A stretch of DNA of 64,000 nt from Halobacillus litoralis (lineage in GTDB: Bacteria; Bacillota; Bacilli; Bacillales; Halobacillaceae). The DNA is taken from contig NZ_JAIVAJ010000001.1 in assembly GCF_020171725.1 (NCBI RefSeq), forward strand, positions 620,001 to 684,000, given 5' to 3'. Position 1 is the first letter of the stretch; each line of letters starts with the position of its first letter. Shown here piece by piece: positions 1 through 9,100 of the stretch. The position numbers and the translations under genes were made by a program. The notes beneath the pieces were generated by a model. The model ran no database searches. It saw nothing but the letters and a program-made list of their open reading frames with translations, and was not told where the DNA came from.

Positions 1-363
1 AACCCAGGCTCACACGGTTCCACATTCGGTGGTAATCCACTTGCCTGCGCTGTCTCGGTCGCTTCATTGGAAGTCATTGAGGAAGAAAAGCTGGCAGAGC
101 GCTCTCTAGAACTCGGAAACTATATGATCAACGAGCTCCGCTCCATAGAGAATCCGAAAATTAAAGAAGTACGCGGAAAAGGGCTGTTTATCGGCGTCGA
201 GTTGACGGAGCCTGCACGCGGCTACTGCGAGGAACTGAAGGAGAAAGGGCTGCTCTGTAAAGAAACCCACCAGAATGTCATCCGATTTGCACCACCCCTC
301 GTCATCGATCAAAAGGACTTGGACTGGGCAATCGACCAAATTAAAGAAGTTCTTAAACCATAA
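1..363 (+). CDS. rocD: Ornithine aminotransferase, C-terminal part
   Basis: The reading frame is open from base 1, so the 5' part lies outside the window; about 120 residues remain. The fragment begins in the conserved [13 protein letters not shown] segment that follows the PLP-lysine region of class III aminotransferases, and ends with the small-domain sequence [11 protein letters not shown] and IRFAPPLVI typical of RocD. The enzyme moves the delta-amino group of ornithine to 2-oxoglutarate, giving glutamate semialdehyde in arginine/ornithine catabolism in the cytoplasm. It ends just before a shared terminator with the convergent gene. The family call is firm; the regulation cannot be judged because the promoter is missing. 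Confidence 0.93.
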   Translation, partial: NPGSHGSTFGGNPLACAVSVASLEVIEEEKLAERSLELGNYMINELRSIENPKIKEVRGKGLFIGVELTEPARGYCEELKEKGLLCKETHQNVIRFAPPLVIDQKDLDWAIDQIKEVLKP

Positions 364-369
364 CCTTAA

Positions 370-407
370 AAAGAGCCGTTCTGGACCTATCCAGAACGGC
401 TCTTTTC
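370..407. terminator. Bidirectional terminator between rocD and the GDYXXLXY gene
   Basis: A 15-bp GC-rich inverted repeat, AAGAGCCGTTCTGGA with a four-base loop and its complement, is preceded by A-rich and followed by TTTTCTT sequence, so it can stop transcription from both convergent genes. Confidence 0.9.
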
Positions 408-908
408 TTACTCAATCGAAGCAATTTTCTTCTGCCCCCACGGAGCGAGTACAATCGTTACGATACGATCGTCCATCCCTTCCCATTCACTTCCCGTATT
501 CTCCTCTACATAATAACGGTCCATGCCAAGGTCTACGCGATACGTCTCGTTATACTGATCATGCCATTCCATCCGGGCATCCAATACGAGTTGTGCTTCC
601 TGAGCATCCAATGGACCATCGGATGCCTTAACCAATTGGTACACCCCATCTTCCGCTCTCTCCACTAACAGGTTTACTTTCCCGCCTCGTTCGATATTTT
701 CTCCTCCCTCCCACTTGGAGGAAGCGAAGTTCTCCACTTCATAATTTAAAATGACGTAATCACCATAGAACGGGTCTCTTGGATCTACAGGAGCCGTCCT
801 GAGCTTAATCGTCTCTCCGAACGAATCCATTGCGTAGAACCCTGCTGACATGAGTACGAGAAACAAGATTTGTAAGGCTAGAAGAGAATAGATCCAAATC
901 TTTTTCAT
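408..908 (-). CDS. GDYXXLXY domain protein
   Basis: A 166-residue protein with one N-terminal hydrophobic segment (about residues 4-26) that should act as a membrane anchor or uncleaved signal. After it comes the family signature GDYVILNY (about residue 49), which names the GDYXXLXY family. The remainder is predicted to be extracytoplasmic. The start overlaps the stop of the DUF2157 gene by four bases (ATGA), so the two are translationally coupled; this pairing of GDYXXLXY with DUF2157 is common in bacteria. No biochemical function is known for the family and none is proposed here. Confidence 0.85.
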   Translation of the reverse strand: MKKIWIYSLLALQILFLVLMSAGFYAMDSFGETIKLRTAPVDPRDPFYGDYVILNYEVENFASSKWEGGENIERGGKVNLLVERAEDGVYQLVKASDGPLDAQEAQLVLDARMEWHDQYNETYRVDLGMDRYYVEENTGSEWEGMDDRIVTIVLAPWGQKKIASIE

Positions 909-2104
909 TGCTCATCGCCTCCTTTATGGACACTTCTTCTCTTGCGCTCCAGTAAGAAGCTGAGGATAAACAGCAGAAGTCCTCCGAGTAGGAAGAATAG
1001 CGAGCGGTTCATGGAGTCCCATGCAAGTTGGAAATATGCGAGAAACGTTGTGAACAGAAACGCAGCTGTTCCCTTGTTGACCCACCGGCTGACCTCTGTT
1101 CGATAGCCGAAAACGAGCCAAATCAGAGAGTAGATGAACAGGATTCCAAGAGAAAGCACGTCACCTATGGCAAATTTAAAGACTGGGACAAATAGAAGTA
1201 AGTCCACCCAGTAATAGTTTGTCGAGCTTAGAGCCGCCCGGATGACAGCGCCGACAAACAGAACGGCCCACACTAAGAAGAACAGAAAGCTTGACTCTGT
1301 TGCCCGCGAAATCCACTCTTCCCCTAAAAGGAAAACACCGATGACATGTAGGAAGAAAACAGCTGTGACACTCATCGTCTTAAAGACACGCAGCTGACCT
1401 TTGTTTACAACCAAATCATCGATCAAATACAGCACCAGGAAGAAAACCATCAGCCAGTAATAATGGAGGTCTTCGCTCATGACAAGGATGAGGGACTGAA
1501 TTAAGAAAGAAGCTCCGAACAGCGTTGTCAGGATCGTGTCCTTCATTTTGTAAACAGACAGCCCCAGCCCGATCAGGAACAAGCCGGCAGAAAGCCAATG
1601 AAGTTGTTGAAAAACGAAACCACTGTAAATCTGTCCTGTTGTAAGGATGATCACTGTCGCCACAAAGAACGTTTTTTCTTTGCTCAAGTAGAATAACCCA
1701 TAAGCTGCTACACTCCATATAAGAAAAGGAAACGCGCTGTAGGACGTGTAGTGGTACATTTGTCCAACTAAAAATATGCCTGCTCCAAAAATTAAAAGAG
1801 CGATAAGGAAAAAGCTGATGCCGAGCGGTTTTGAATATTTAGCGTACACTCGTTCACCAGAAACATAGAACGCTGTGAGGAAGAAAACAATCAACCCCAT
1901 TCTCAAAAGGTCGTCCATGTCAGACCAGTTCGACGCGATGAACGTCAGGAAGCTGAGCCCGATGAAAATGGCAGCGAACGTAAGAAGAAGAGGCTGATGC
2001 CTTCTCTTAGGGTATCGTTCCAAGAGCTGTTGTCGCTGGTCCTCTGTAATGATCTTTTCTACGACCCACTTGCTGCTTTCTTTGGAGATTTGATTGCGAT
2101 TCAT
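905..2104 (-). CDS. DUF2157 polytopic membrane protein
   Basis: The N-terminal 40 or so residues are soluble and contain the helical motif ITEDQRQQLLERY characteristic of DUF2157; the rest is a run of about ten hydrophobic segments, so it is an integral membrane protein of unknown role. A GTG at 2113 lies only one or two bases from the AGAGGAG ribosome-binding site, so the ATG three codons later (2104), with nine-base spacing, is preferred, giving 399 residues. It is the middle gene of a three-gene operon, 13 bases after the DUF418 gene and overlapping the GDYXXLXY gene. Confidence 0.85.
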   Translation of the reverse strand: MNRNQISKESSKWVVEKIITEDQRQQLLERYPKRRHQPLLLTFAAIFIGLSFLTFIASNWSDMDDLLRMGLIVFFLTAFYVSGERVYAKYSKPLGISFFLIALLIFGAGIFLVGQMYHYTSYSAFPFLIWSVAAYGLFYLSKEKTFFVATVIILTTGQIYSGFVFQQLHWLSAGLFLIGLGLSVYKMKDTILTTLFGASFLIQSLILVMSEDLHYYWLMVFFLVLYLIDDLVVNKGQLRVFKTMSVTAVFFLHVIGVFLLGEEWISRATESSFLFFLVWAVLFVGAVIRAALSSTNYYWVDLLLFVPVFKFAIGDVLSLGILFIYSLIWLVFGYRTEVSRWVNKGTAAFLFTTFLAYFQLAWDSMNRSLFFLLGGLLLFILSFLLERKRRSVHKGGDEQ

Positions 2105-2117
2105 ACGCTTCACTCCT

Positions 2118-3308
2118 CTAGGATGCGACTGTTGATTTTCGTTTCAAAGGTTGTTTCTTTCCGTAGGTTAACGTCCTCCATAACCACTCCAGAGGGCCGT
2201 ATTTATATTGGCTCAACCAAAGCTTGCTTAAGACAACCTGCAAGGAATAGATGGCTATGACCAGTATGAAACTCCAAAGCGGCGAAACCTGTCCGTAAAG
2301 TCCAAATCCAACCGAGTAGAACAGAATGAAGCTGACGATCGATTGGAAGATATAGTTAGAAAGAGACATCCTCCCTACCCAAGTCAGTGGATAAGCGAGG
2401 CGTTTCCCGGTATCCGTTCTGAACAAAAGAGTGATCGACAGGACATAAAAGACCGCTGATGCGGATCCTCCAATGTTGTCCTGCATCATCTGCATCCAGG
2501 AAGGGTTACCAACTATGTACGGACCTGCTTTGAACAGAAGAAACAGAATACCGGTCACGATCCAAGTCGTTTTGATAGCAGAAAGGTGCTCACTCGGTGC
2601 ATGCAGCCACTTTTTCTTACATACTGCCATCCCGAATAGAAACATAGGAATCAAAGTGAGCGCGAGGAAAGGCAGGTTGGCCGGGCTGTTGGCATAACTC
2701 CAGTCCACCCAGTTCTGATGCCAAATGTCCGTGATTCCACCATTTCCATAGTTATCTCTTGCTTGTTCGATTGCAGCGTAGTTGGTCGTATTCCCGATCA
2801 TGTCTCTGACTGAATATAATAGAAGCGTGAACGGTACGACAATCATCATCAACATGCCGATTCCCCAGATGACTAATGTTTTAGCTTTTGCCCGGAAAAA
2901 GAAGAACAGGAACATGCCGAGTACTCCATAGGATAATAAGATATCGCCATGCCAAATCAGAAAAGCGTGGATCAAACCGAAGCCGATCAGAACCATCAAC
3001 CGGCGGAAGATGATCGGACGGTACGAGACTTGGCGATCATCCAGACGTTCCTTCATCATCTGCATGCCAAATCCGAACATCAAAGAAAAAAGTGTATAGA
3101 AGCTGGCTTGGAAAAATATATCGATAAAACTCTGGACCGCCTGGCTGACTGAAGAAGGCCAGAACTCCCCAGCTCCTCCATATAAGAAATATGGTGCATT
3201 AAAGGCTGGCACGTTCACCATGAAGATGCCAAGAATGGCGAGCCCTCGTGCAGCATCGATCCAGTCGAGCCTTTCTGATTCTTTCACAGGTGCTGCGGAT
3301 GATTTCAT
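2118..3308 (-). CDS. DUF418 (YeiB-like) membrane protein
   Basis: A 396-residue polytopic protein. The opening RLDWIDAARGLAILGIFMVN is the signature of the DUF418/YeiB family, which is distantly related to acyltransferase-3-type membrane proteins; the C-terminal third carries the DUF418 domain with the conserved GRMSLSNYIFQS stretch. The family's function is not established; an acyl or transport role is only a guess from fold similarity. A good ribosome-binding site (AAGGAAC) precedes the ATG. It heads the operon that continues into DUF2157 and GDYXXLXY genes and is transcribed away from the gerP operon. Confidence 0.87.
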   Translation of the reverse strand: MKSSAAPVKESERLDWIDAARGLAILGIFMVNVPAFNAPYFLYGGAGEFWPSSVSQAVQSFIDIFFQASFYTLFSLMFGFGMQMMKERLDDRQVSYRPIIFRRLMVLIGFGLIHAFLIWHGDILLSYGVLGMFLFFFFRAKAKTLVIWGIGMLMMIVVPFTLLLYSVRDMIGNTTNYAAIEQARDNYGNGGITDIWHQNWVDWSYANSPANLPFLALTLIPMFLFGMAVCKKKWLHAPSEHLSAIKTTWIVTGILFLLFKAGPYIVGNPSWMQMMQDNIGGSASAVFYVLSITLLFRTDTGKRLAYPLTWVGRMSLSNYIFQSIVSFILFYSVGFGLYGQVSPLWSFILVIAIYSLQVVLSKLWLSQYKYGPLEWLWRTLTYGKKQPLKRKSTVAS

Positions 3309-3404
3309 TTTGTTCCTTCCCCCTTTGTCTATATGTATTTATTTTACTTCCATTCCGTAATGATGACAATTAAGTTTCATAATATAGGATAAAGGAGTTT
3401 TGTT

Positions 3405-3626
3405 ATGCCTGCTAAAGTAGGGGTCGTTAAAGTGATTACGCTGTCTTCTTCAAGTATATTTAACATCGGCGACGTGTATAATATGTCCCCTCAAGCCTGG
3501 GTCAAAACATTTGCTGGCGGGGGTTCCTTCAATACAGGGACCGGGATTAAAATTGATATACAACGTTCAAACACGTACGTGAATGATTCAGAAGTGATGG
3601 ATCAATCGATATTGGATAATGCATAG
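3405..3626 (+). CDS. gerPA: Spore germination protein GerPA
   Basis: A 73-residue protein with the GerPA/GerPF family pattern (VGVVKVITLSSSSIFNIGDV, SFNTGTG). First gene of a complete six-gene gerP operon, the usual order in Bacillus. GerP proteins are made in the mother cell late in sporulation and are needed in the spore coat for germinants to reach receptors in the inner membrane. The start follows an AAAGGAG site. Family and position are both clear. Confidence 0.93.
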   Translation: MPAKVGVVKVITLSSSSIFNIGDVYNMSPQAWVKTFAGGGSFNTGTGIKIDIQRSNTYVNDSEVMDQSILDNA

Positions 3627-3637
3627 GAGGGATGACG

Positions 3638-3865
3638 ATGGCATGGACCGTGCATCAATGCATCAACATCAATATACTGAGAATCGGATCTGTTTCAAAC
3701 TCGTCTATCGTTCAAATTGGCAGCTCAGGGGTCATTCAAGCGAAGTCAGACCTTTTCAATACCGGCGCTTTCACAGAACCCGCCGCTCCTGCCCAACCGG
3801 CTGGAGGCTCCATTTCGACAGGTGAAGCCGAAGCCGCTCCCCTTGTCCCCCTCTCGTTAACATAG
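3638..3865 (+). CDS. gerPB: Spore germination protein GerPB
   Basis: A short protein starting MAWTVHQCININILRIGSV, matching GerPB of Bacillus species. An ATG at 3632 is only two bases from GGAGG, so the ATG at 3638 (seven-base spacing) is chosen, giving 75 residues. The tail is rich in Ala and Pro (TEPAAPAQPAGG), as is usual for GerPB. It lies 11 bases after gerPA and before gerPC in the coat-permeability operon. Confidence 0.92.
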   Translation: MAWTVHQCININILRIGSVSNSSIVQIGSSGVIQAKSDLFNTGAFTEPAAPAQPAGGSISTGEAEAAPLVPLSLT

Positions 3866-3910
3866 TCCTGAACCTTCTCGCATAAATTGGTGGTGAAGGA
3901 GGGATTTCAT

Positions 3911-4444
3911 TTGAATTACTATGGATGGCAGTCTTATATTCAACAGATGATGAACCAGATTGAACGCCAGCAGCAGCTGATTCAGCAACTTCAACAGCAA
4001 ATTGACGACCTATCCTCGAATGAAAAACCTCAAACCGTCATTGAGAAAATCGAATACCATTTTGATCAACTTAAAATCGAAACGCTCGAAGGGACGCTTC
4101 AAATTGGACTAACACCGAATGGATCGGATGTTCAAGAACTGACGGATTTATACGGCAGTCAACAACCAAAACCCGCCAAGCCGATGCTCCACTCCCTTCA
4201 GGAGTATATGACCAATGACATTCCCATGTGGATGAACCAATATACACGTGATCACGATATTCCCATCAACGAGGAACATAAAGAAAGAGTTCTTACCGAT
4301 GTAAAGCGGCAACTCCCCGAAAGAGTCAACCTGTACAAAGAAAAAAATCCTGATGCTGACGAGACCGCCCTGCTTCATCAAATCCAAACGGAAATCCAGC
4401 GGTCGATGGCTGCTTATTTTGACAGTTTAAAAGGAGATGATTAA
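3911..4444 (+). CDS. gerPC: Spore germination protein GerPC
   Basis: The protein has a Gln-rich N-terminal coiled coil (QIERQQQLIQQLQQQI) followed by a charged domain, the normal layout of GerPC, the largest GerP protein. The frame opens at a TTG at 3887, but a strong GGAGGG site at 3898-3903 sits eight bases before another TTG at 3911, which yields NYYGWQSYI at the N-terminus and 177 residues. It works with the other GerP proteins in the coat. The TTG start is an inference from ribosome-site spacing. Confidence 0.9.
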   Translation: MNYYGWQSYIQQMMNQIERQQQLIQQLQQQIDDLSSNEKPQTVIEKIEYHFDQLKIETLEGTLQIGLTPNGSDVQELTDLYGSQQPKPAKPMLHSLQEYMTNDIPMWMNQYTRDHDIPINEEHKERVLTDVKRQLPERVNLYKEKNPDADETALLHQIQTEIQRSMAAYFDSLKGDD

Positions 4445-4446
4445 CG

Positions 4447-4671
4447 GTGAACTTTATCGTTCATAACTATGGTCTTCAAGTAGGCCGCATCCACGTAACA
4501 GGCGTCACCTCCTCCTCGACGCTCCTCATCGGGGATACCGAAACCATCCGTCTCCAGTCTTTTTTTGATACGCCGCCCGAATCTTTGATTATCGGCCCAT
4601 TTCCTGGTGAAGAAGAATTCTCTGGTGGAGGTGAGGTGACTGTAGATGAAGAGAATGGTGTACTTGAATGA
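4447..4671 (+). CDS. gerPD: Spore germination protein GerPD
   Basis: Starts with GTG two bases after the gerPC stop, behind AAGGAGA. The sequence LLIGDTETIRL and FFDTPPESLIIGPF is nearly identical in pattern to Bacillus GerPD. At 74 residues it is somewhat longer than the roughly 58 residues of B. subtilis GerPD, with an acidic, Gly-rich C-terminal tail, and it overlaps the start of gerPE by 26 bases. Confidence 0.9.
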   Translation: MNFIVHNYGLQVGRIHVTGVTSSSTLLIGDTETIRLQSFFDTPPESLIIGPFPGEEEFSGGGEVTVDEENGVLE

Positions 4672-5017
4672 AATTGACGTCATTTCGACCCTCATCTCTT
4701 CTGGTATCCTAATAGGAGATGTGAACTACCTTACACCTTCTTCCAATGTTGTCGCTGTCCAGGCCGAACAACCGGAAGGACTGGATAAGCTCATCACCTT
4801 TGAAAATTTTGATGTATTTACTGCTGAACCCTCTGAATTTCTCCCTCCAGTGAATGTGGAAACTTTCTTTTATTCGAACCAACCTATATACGTTGATGCT
4901 TTAGATGTCTTTAGCGCCTCTACCTCTGGCGTTATTCAAGTTGGCGGAACCGGTCATGTGCACAGTATAGCGAGAACAAAACACATCAGGCGCCTTGATG
5001 AAGAACCAACCTTCTAG
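4646..5017 (+). CDS. gerPE: Spore germination protein GerPE
   Basis: A 123-residue protein whose N-terminus (IDVISTLISSGILIGDVNYLTP) fits GerPE; it belongs to the same coat operon. The ATG at 4646 follows GGAGGTGAG inside the end of gerPD, so the two genes overlap by 26 bases and are probably translationally coupled. GerPE sequences are poorly conserved, and the assignment rests mainly on operon position between gerPD and gerPF. Confidence 0.86.
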   Translation: MKRMVYLNEIDVISTLISSGILIGDVNYLTPSSNVVAVQAEQPEGLDKLITFENFDVFTAEPSEFLPPVNVETFFYSNQPIYVDALDVFSASTSGVIQVGGTGHVHSIARTKHIRRLDEEPTF

Positions 5018-5068
5018 GCGACGCATAGCTTGAGAGTATGGACCAAGTCCTGTAAAGGAGGATGTTAT

Positions 5069-5287
5069 ATGCCAGCAATTGTTGGCCCTGTCAGCATCAA
5101 CAGTGTTGGCGGTGGTGTCGTCAACTTCGGTGATTCGTTTTACTTATCACCTAAAAGTACAGGAAAGACCAACGCCGGTTCAGGAGCGTTAAACACCGGC
5201 AACTGGATTATTACAAATAACGGGGTCAGTTCCACCAATCCATTCGATCCTGATATCAATGACCAAAACGTCACAGCCAATGCATGA
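5069..5287 (+). CDS. gerPF: Spore germination protein GerPF
   Basis: The frame opens at 5030, but a strong AAAGGAGG site at 5054-5061 points to the ATG at 5069, giving a 72-residue protein that begins MPAIVGPVSINSVGGGVVNFGD, the standard GerPF N-terminus. It is the last gene of gerPABCDEF and resembles GerPA (MPA start, SGALNTGN motif). A hairpin follows 16 bases after the stop, but its T-run lies on the other strand. Confidence 0.92.
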   Translation: MPAIVGPVSINSVGGGVVNFGDSFYLSPKSTGKTNAGSGALNTGNWIITNNGVSSTNPFDPDINDQNVTANA

Positions 5288-5302
5288 TCTTTCACTAAAT
5301 AA

Positions 5303-5332
5303 AAACAGGACGACATCATCATGTCGTCCTGT
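5303..5332. repeat. Left copy of a 30-bp hairpin direct repeat
   Basis: AAACAGGACGACAT with a CATC loop and the complementary ATGTCGTCCTGT. An almost identical copy (one mismatch, position 5318 against 5832) lies 514 bases downstream. The T-run of this copy is on the minus strand, so as a terminator it points away from the gerP operon that ends just before it. Confidence 0.9.
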
Positions 5333-5374
5333 ATCTGGTTGTTGAGAAAGGTTCTGGATGAGATATAGTGGAGC

Positions 5375-5540
5375 GTGGGGTGGAAAATAACTCGCTTTCC
5401 GGCGGCGGCCCAACAGGACGTTGGGTCGTTCGACGTTGCCAAACGACTTGGCGGTTTTAGTTCGAACATCCTTGTTCCTTTGGGTTCGATCTCGCCGTTG
5501 TCCGTGCATCCCGCTGTAGTCTCGCTATTTTCCACCCCAC
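5375..5540 (-). repeat. Stem-capped palindromic element, copy 1
   Basis: A perfect 15-bp inverted repeat (GTGGGGTGGAAAATA at 5375-5389 and its complement at 5526-5540) encloses about 136 bp. Read on the minus strand, the inside starts GCGAGACT and ends GGAAAGCGAGTT, the same borders as the element at 5651-5770. It contains no convincing gene. It looks like a member of a non-coding, MITE-like or structured-RNA repeat family. Confidence 0.75.
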
Positions 5541-5650
5541 TTTGCCATAACAATGGGTCCAGAACCGAGCGGCGATAAGTAGAGACGATTCAGAGTAATC
5601 ATCGTCTTTTCCAGATGATAGCATAAGAGGTTCCGTCTCCCCTTCATAAA

Positions 5651-5770
5651 GGTGTTGGCGAAACAGCGAGACTCCTGTGGGAGCAGAGTACAGATGAGAC
5701 CCCACAGCGACCGAAGGGAGCGAGGAGACTCAGCGGACGCCCACGGAAAGCGAGTTGTTTCGCCAACACC
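5651..5770 (+). repeat. Stem-capped palindromic element, copy 2
   Basis: A perfect 15-bp inverted repeat (GGTGTTGGCGAAACA and complement) encloses about 90 bp beginning GCGAGACTCCTGTGGGAG and ending GGAAAGCGAGTT. The internal motif (GACTCCTGTGGG, GAGACCCCACAG, GGACGCCCACGGAAAGCGAG) resembles a non-coding repeat that I recall as widespread in Bacillaceae genomes; its function is not known to me. It is oriented opposite to the element at 5375-5540. Confidence 0.75.
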
Positions 5771-5816
5771 GCTTTTCAAACTTTATGAGAACCGATAGGA
5801 CTTTCTCGACAGCCTG

Positions 5817-5846
5817 AAACAGGACGACATCTTCATGTCGTCCTGT
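5817..5846. repeat. Right copy of the 30-bp hairpin direct repeat
   Basis: The same hairpin as at 5303-5332 with a CTTC loop. It lies 11 bases after the end of hlpB (minus strand) and may act as its terminator. Together the two copies flank the 484-bp gene-free block holding the two palindromic elements. Confidence 0.9.
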
Positions 5847-5857
5847 TTGCAGTGGAG

Positions 5858-6145
5858 CTATCTTTTCTTCCTATTCGATTTGCGAGTTGTGATCCGCTTC
5901 TCCGGGTCCTGTTTCTTCACCCAGCAAAGGTACTTGATCATGTCCGGGTGATCGGCTAAGCGCTCAAGCGTATGGTAAAACGCTGCTAATTCAGCATTTG
6001 TAAACAGCGCATGAATCTGACGGTGACATGCACCGCAAAGCCAGGCCGTCGGTCCCTCCACTCCACCGAACTCTCTCGGTATTAAGTGGTGCTCCGTCGT
6101 TTTAAGCGGAGATCTCTTACATAATTCACATGTCTCCTCCATCAC
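5858..6145 (-). CDS. hlpB: HNH endonuclease-like protein HlpB
   Basis: A 95-residue protein with an HNH layout: CELC zinc pair, EHHLIPREFGG, then CGACHRQIH. This is the YisB/HlpB family, which in B. subtilis lies between sbcC and gerPF. HNH proteins bind metal and nick or bind DNA; activity of this one is not shown. The start overlaps the addA stop by 20 bases, so it is the third gene of addB-addA-hlpB. The C-terminus is very basic (TTRKSNRKKR), which suits DNA binding. Confidence 0.87.
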   Translation of the reverse strand: MMEETCELCKRSPLKTTEHHLIPREFGGVEGPTAWLCGACHRQIHALFTNAELAAFYHTLERLADHPDMIKYLCWVKKQDPEKRITTRKSNRKKR

Positions 6146-9100
6146 GTTCTACCTCCACAACAAGCGGTCCGTTGAAAAAGTATAAACAACTTCGATAGAC
6201 GGGCTGCTTCCAGATTTTTTCGAGCGCTGTCGTATAGAGACGAAGTTGTGTACCATAGCGCTGTTTCATCTGTTCAGAAAAGACTTCAGGATCCTTAGTC
6301 ACCGCATCGGATTTATAATCCATGATCATCCATCCATCTTTATAAGGAATCATGGCATCGATCACCCCTTGGATGAATACCCGCTCTTCTGCATTTCCCG
6401 TCCAGTCCTTATAGACTTCCCCCGCAGGGAGCGTCATACTGAACGGCACTTCCCGTTCGACGAGCTCTGCTTTCTGTACGAGTTCCCCTACCGTTGTTTC
6501 AAAGAAAGCGGCGATGGCATCATGATCGATGACATCCGCTTCATCACGAGTGAGCAGCTCTTTCTCCACTAGTTCCTCTACAAACTCTTCCACATCCGAT
6601 GCCATCCAGCTTGTACTTAAAGGGATGTGCTGCATGACGGTGTGCATGGCACTCCCTTTTTCTGCACCGGTCAGCTGTTTGTTCTCTTGCATGAATCTTG
6701 GACGCTTCACGATCGGAGCACGATAAGGCACAAGAAGTTGGTCACTGGAGTATTCGTCCTTCGTCTCCCTTTGACGCTTAATCTCTGTCACCGTCTGCTT
6801 AGCTCTCGTTGTAGCCGCCTTTTCATACGGATACGTAAAGTCCAAACGGCTCACAACTTCCTCCTCAGCATTCTCAACCTCGACCAGCTCCCATTGGTGA
6901 ACGGCCTTCTGGAGGTTGGCATCACGCTGTTCGATCTGTTCATCCAGAATGGCGAACTCACTGCCGTGGGCAATCGATACGTGCCACTCTGATTCATCTT
7001 TGTAAATCTCATCAGCCGTGGTGACATCAATTCCTCCGCGAAGATCAGCCGTGTGCTCATGACGGATCAATGCAGGTCCGACCCAATCCAAGTAGGACTT
7101 GGCATCCAATCGATCGTGAGGGGGGAGTACCCAGTTCTCTTCTTCAATGAAGGACAGCCATTTTTCTTGTTTTTTCTCAAAAGAGGCTACATTTCCGATC
7201 ATCACAAGCTTCTCTTTGGCTCTCGTCAAGGCAACGTACAGGACTCGCATTTCTTCTGCGAGCATTTCCCGCCGCTTCGCCTGCTTTAGAGCATGATAAG
7301 CCAAGGTGGGGTACATCAACCGTTTTTCGGGGTTGATATATCTTGTTCCAAATCCATAATCTTTATGAAGCAAATAGCGGTTTTTCAAGTCCATCATATT
7401 GAATTGCTTGTCCATCGCTCCGAGGATCACAGCAGGAAACTCAAGTCCTTTACTCTTGTGTATCGTCATGATGCGGACGACGTCTTCCTGTTCTCCAAGA
7501 GCTCTTGCCGCTCCCAAGTCGTCTCCCCGCTCTTCCATCCGCTCGATAAAGCGAAGAAAACGGAACAATCCTCTGAAGGTCGTCGATTCGTAAGATCTCG
7601 CCCGGTCGTATAAAGCTCGAAGGTTCGCCTGACGCTGTCGTCCACCAGGCATCCCTCCGACAAAATCGTAGTACCCGGTTTCCCGGAATACATCCCAGAT
7701 CAGCTCGGACAGTGCGCCTTGACGTGCACGCTCACGGAAGCTCTTCAGCATCGATGTGAATTCATCTACCTTTTGGCCGAGTTCGTCTCTTTCAGCATAG
7801 GCAAGCAACGCTTCATAATACGTCCCTTTTCTCTTCGACAACCTCAGCTTCGCCAACTCGTCTTCATTCAACCCGACAATTGGTGACTTCAGAACAGAAG
7901 CAAGTGGGATGTCCTGCATAGGATTATCGATCACCTTAAGCAGGCTCAGCATCACCTTGATTTCAATGGCTTCGAAGTACCCTGTCGAAAGCTCGGCATA
8001 AACCGGAATCCCTTGCTGCTTCAGCTCATCAACAATGGTGGAGGCCCAGGTCATCGACCTCATCAAAATGACGATATCCCGATATTGAATCGGTCTCTTC
8101 GTACCGGTTTCCTTATCGACGACTTCCATTGGAGCGGTCCCTTCATTCCCAAGCCACTCCTGAATCTTCCTACCGTAGGCACGAGCTTCAAGCTGAGCTT
8201 TCTCTAAATCTTTATACTCTTCATTCTCGTCCTCTTCTTCTTTCGACTCACGGTCGATCAGCAGTAATTCAGCTTTCGCATCACTCGACGTAAGCTCATC
8301 GTAAATCGTGTTGCTGTAAATCAACTCTGCCTCTTTTTCGTACTCCATCTCCCCAACTTCTTCATCGAGCACCTGGCGGAAGATATAGTTGGTTGCATCA
8401 AGTACTTGTTTACGACTCCGGAAGTTTCGTGCAAGATCGATGCGCTCTCCAAGAGCCGCCTGCTGTCCATAATCTTTATACTTGTTCAAAAACAACGAAG
8501 GCTCAGCATGACGGAAGCGGTAAATACTCTGCTTCACATCTCCCACCATGAACAGATGCCCCGCCTGCTCGCTGTCTGTCAAGAGGCGTAGAAGCGTCTC
8601 CTGTACCAAGTTTGTATCCTGGTATTCGTCAATCAACACCTCTGAAAATTGCTTGTGAAATCCTTCTGCTACACTTGACGGCACGGGGTTGTCAGGCGTT
8701 GATTGTTCATCGAGTAAGATTTGAAGGCAGTAGTGCTCCAAATCAGAAAAGTCGACGATCGCTTTTTCTTTCTTCATTTTTTCATAACGATCCTTGAAGT
8801 CTTTCACAAGGACCGCAAGCTGTTTCAGCACTGGGTGAAGCTCATGCATGTCCTTCAGGTAACTCGTTAGCGAGCGGTTAAACCATTCGTCTTTCATTTC
8901 GTTCCAACGCTTTTTGTACCGGTCGCGTATCTTCTTCGCCTTCTCTTTCTTCGTCTCGTCGCATTCCATCTTTTTACGCGACAGCGAAGCGAACTTGGCT
9001 CCTGACATATACGTTTGCAGTTCTTCCCAAGAAACGGCAAGGGCTCCTTTCGCCTGTTTGACCATCTCAAGGTCTGAGTCTGCCGTTTCTGCGTACGTGT

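Noticed and set aside
3378..3386. CATAATATA resembling a sigma-K -10 box before gerPA
   Set aside because: The predicted start of transcription would fall inside the gerPA Shine-Dalgarno and no AC-type -35 stands at the right distance.
5140..5779. Several open frames across the repeat block
   Set aside because: They run through inverted repeats, have no ribosome-binding sites and no recognisable protein features; they are by-products of the palindromes.
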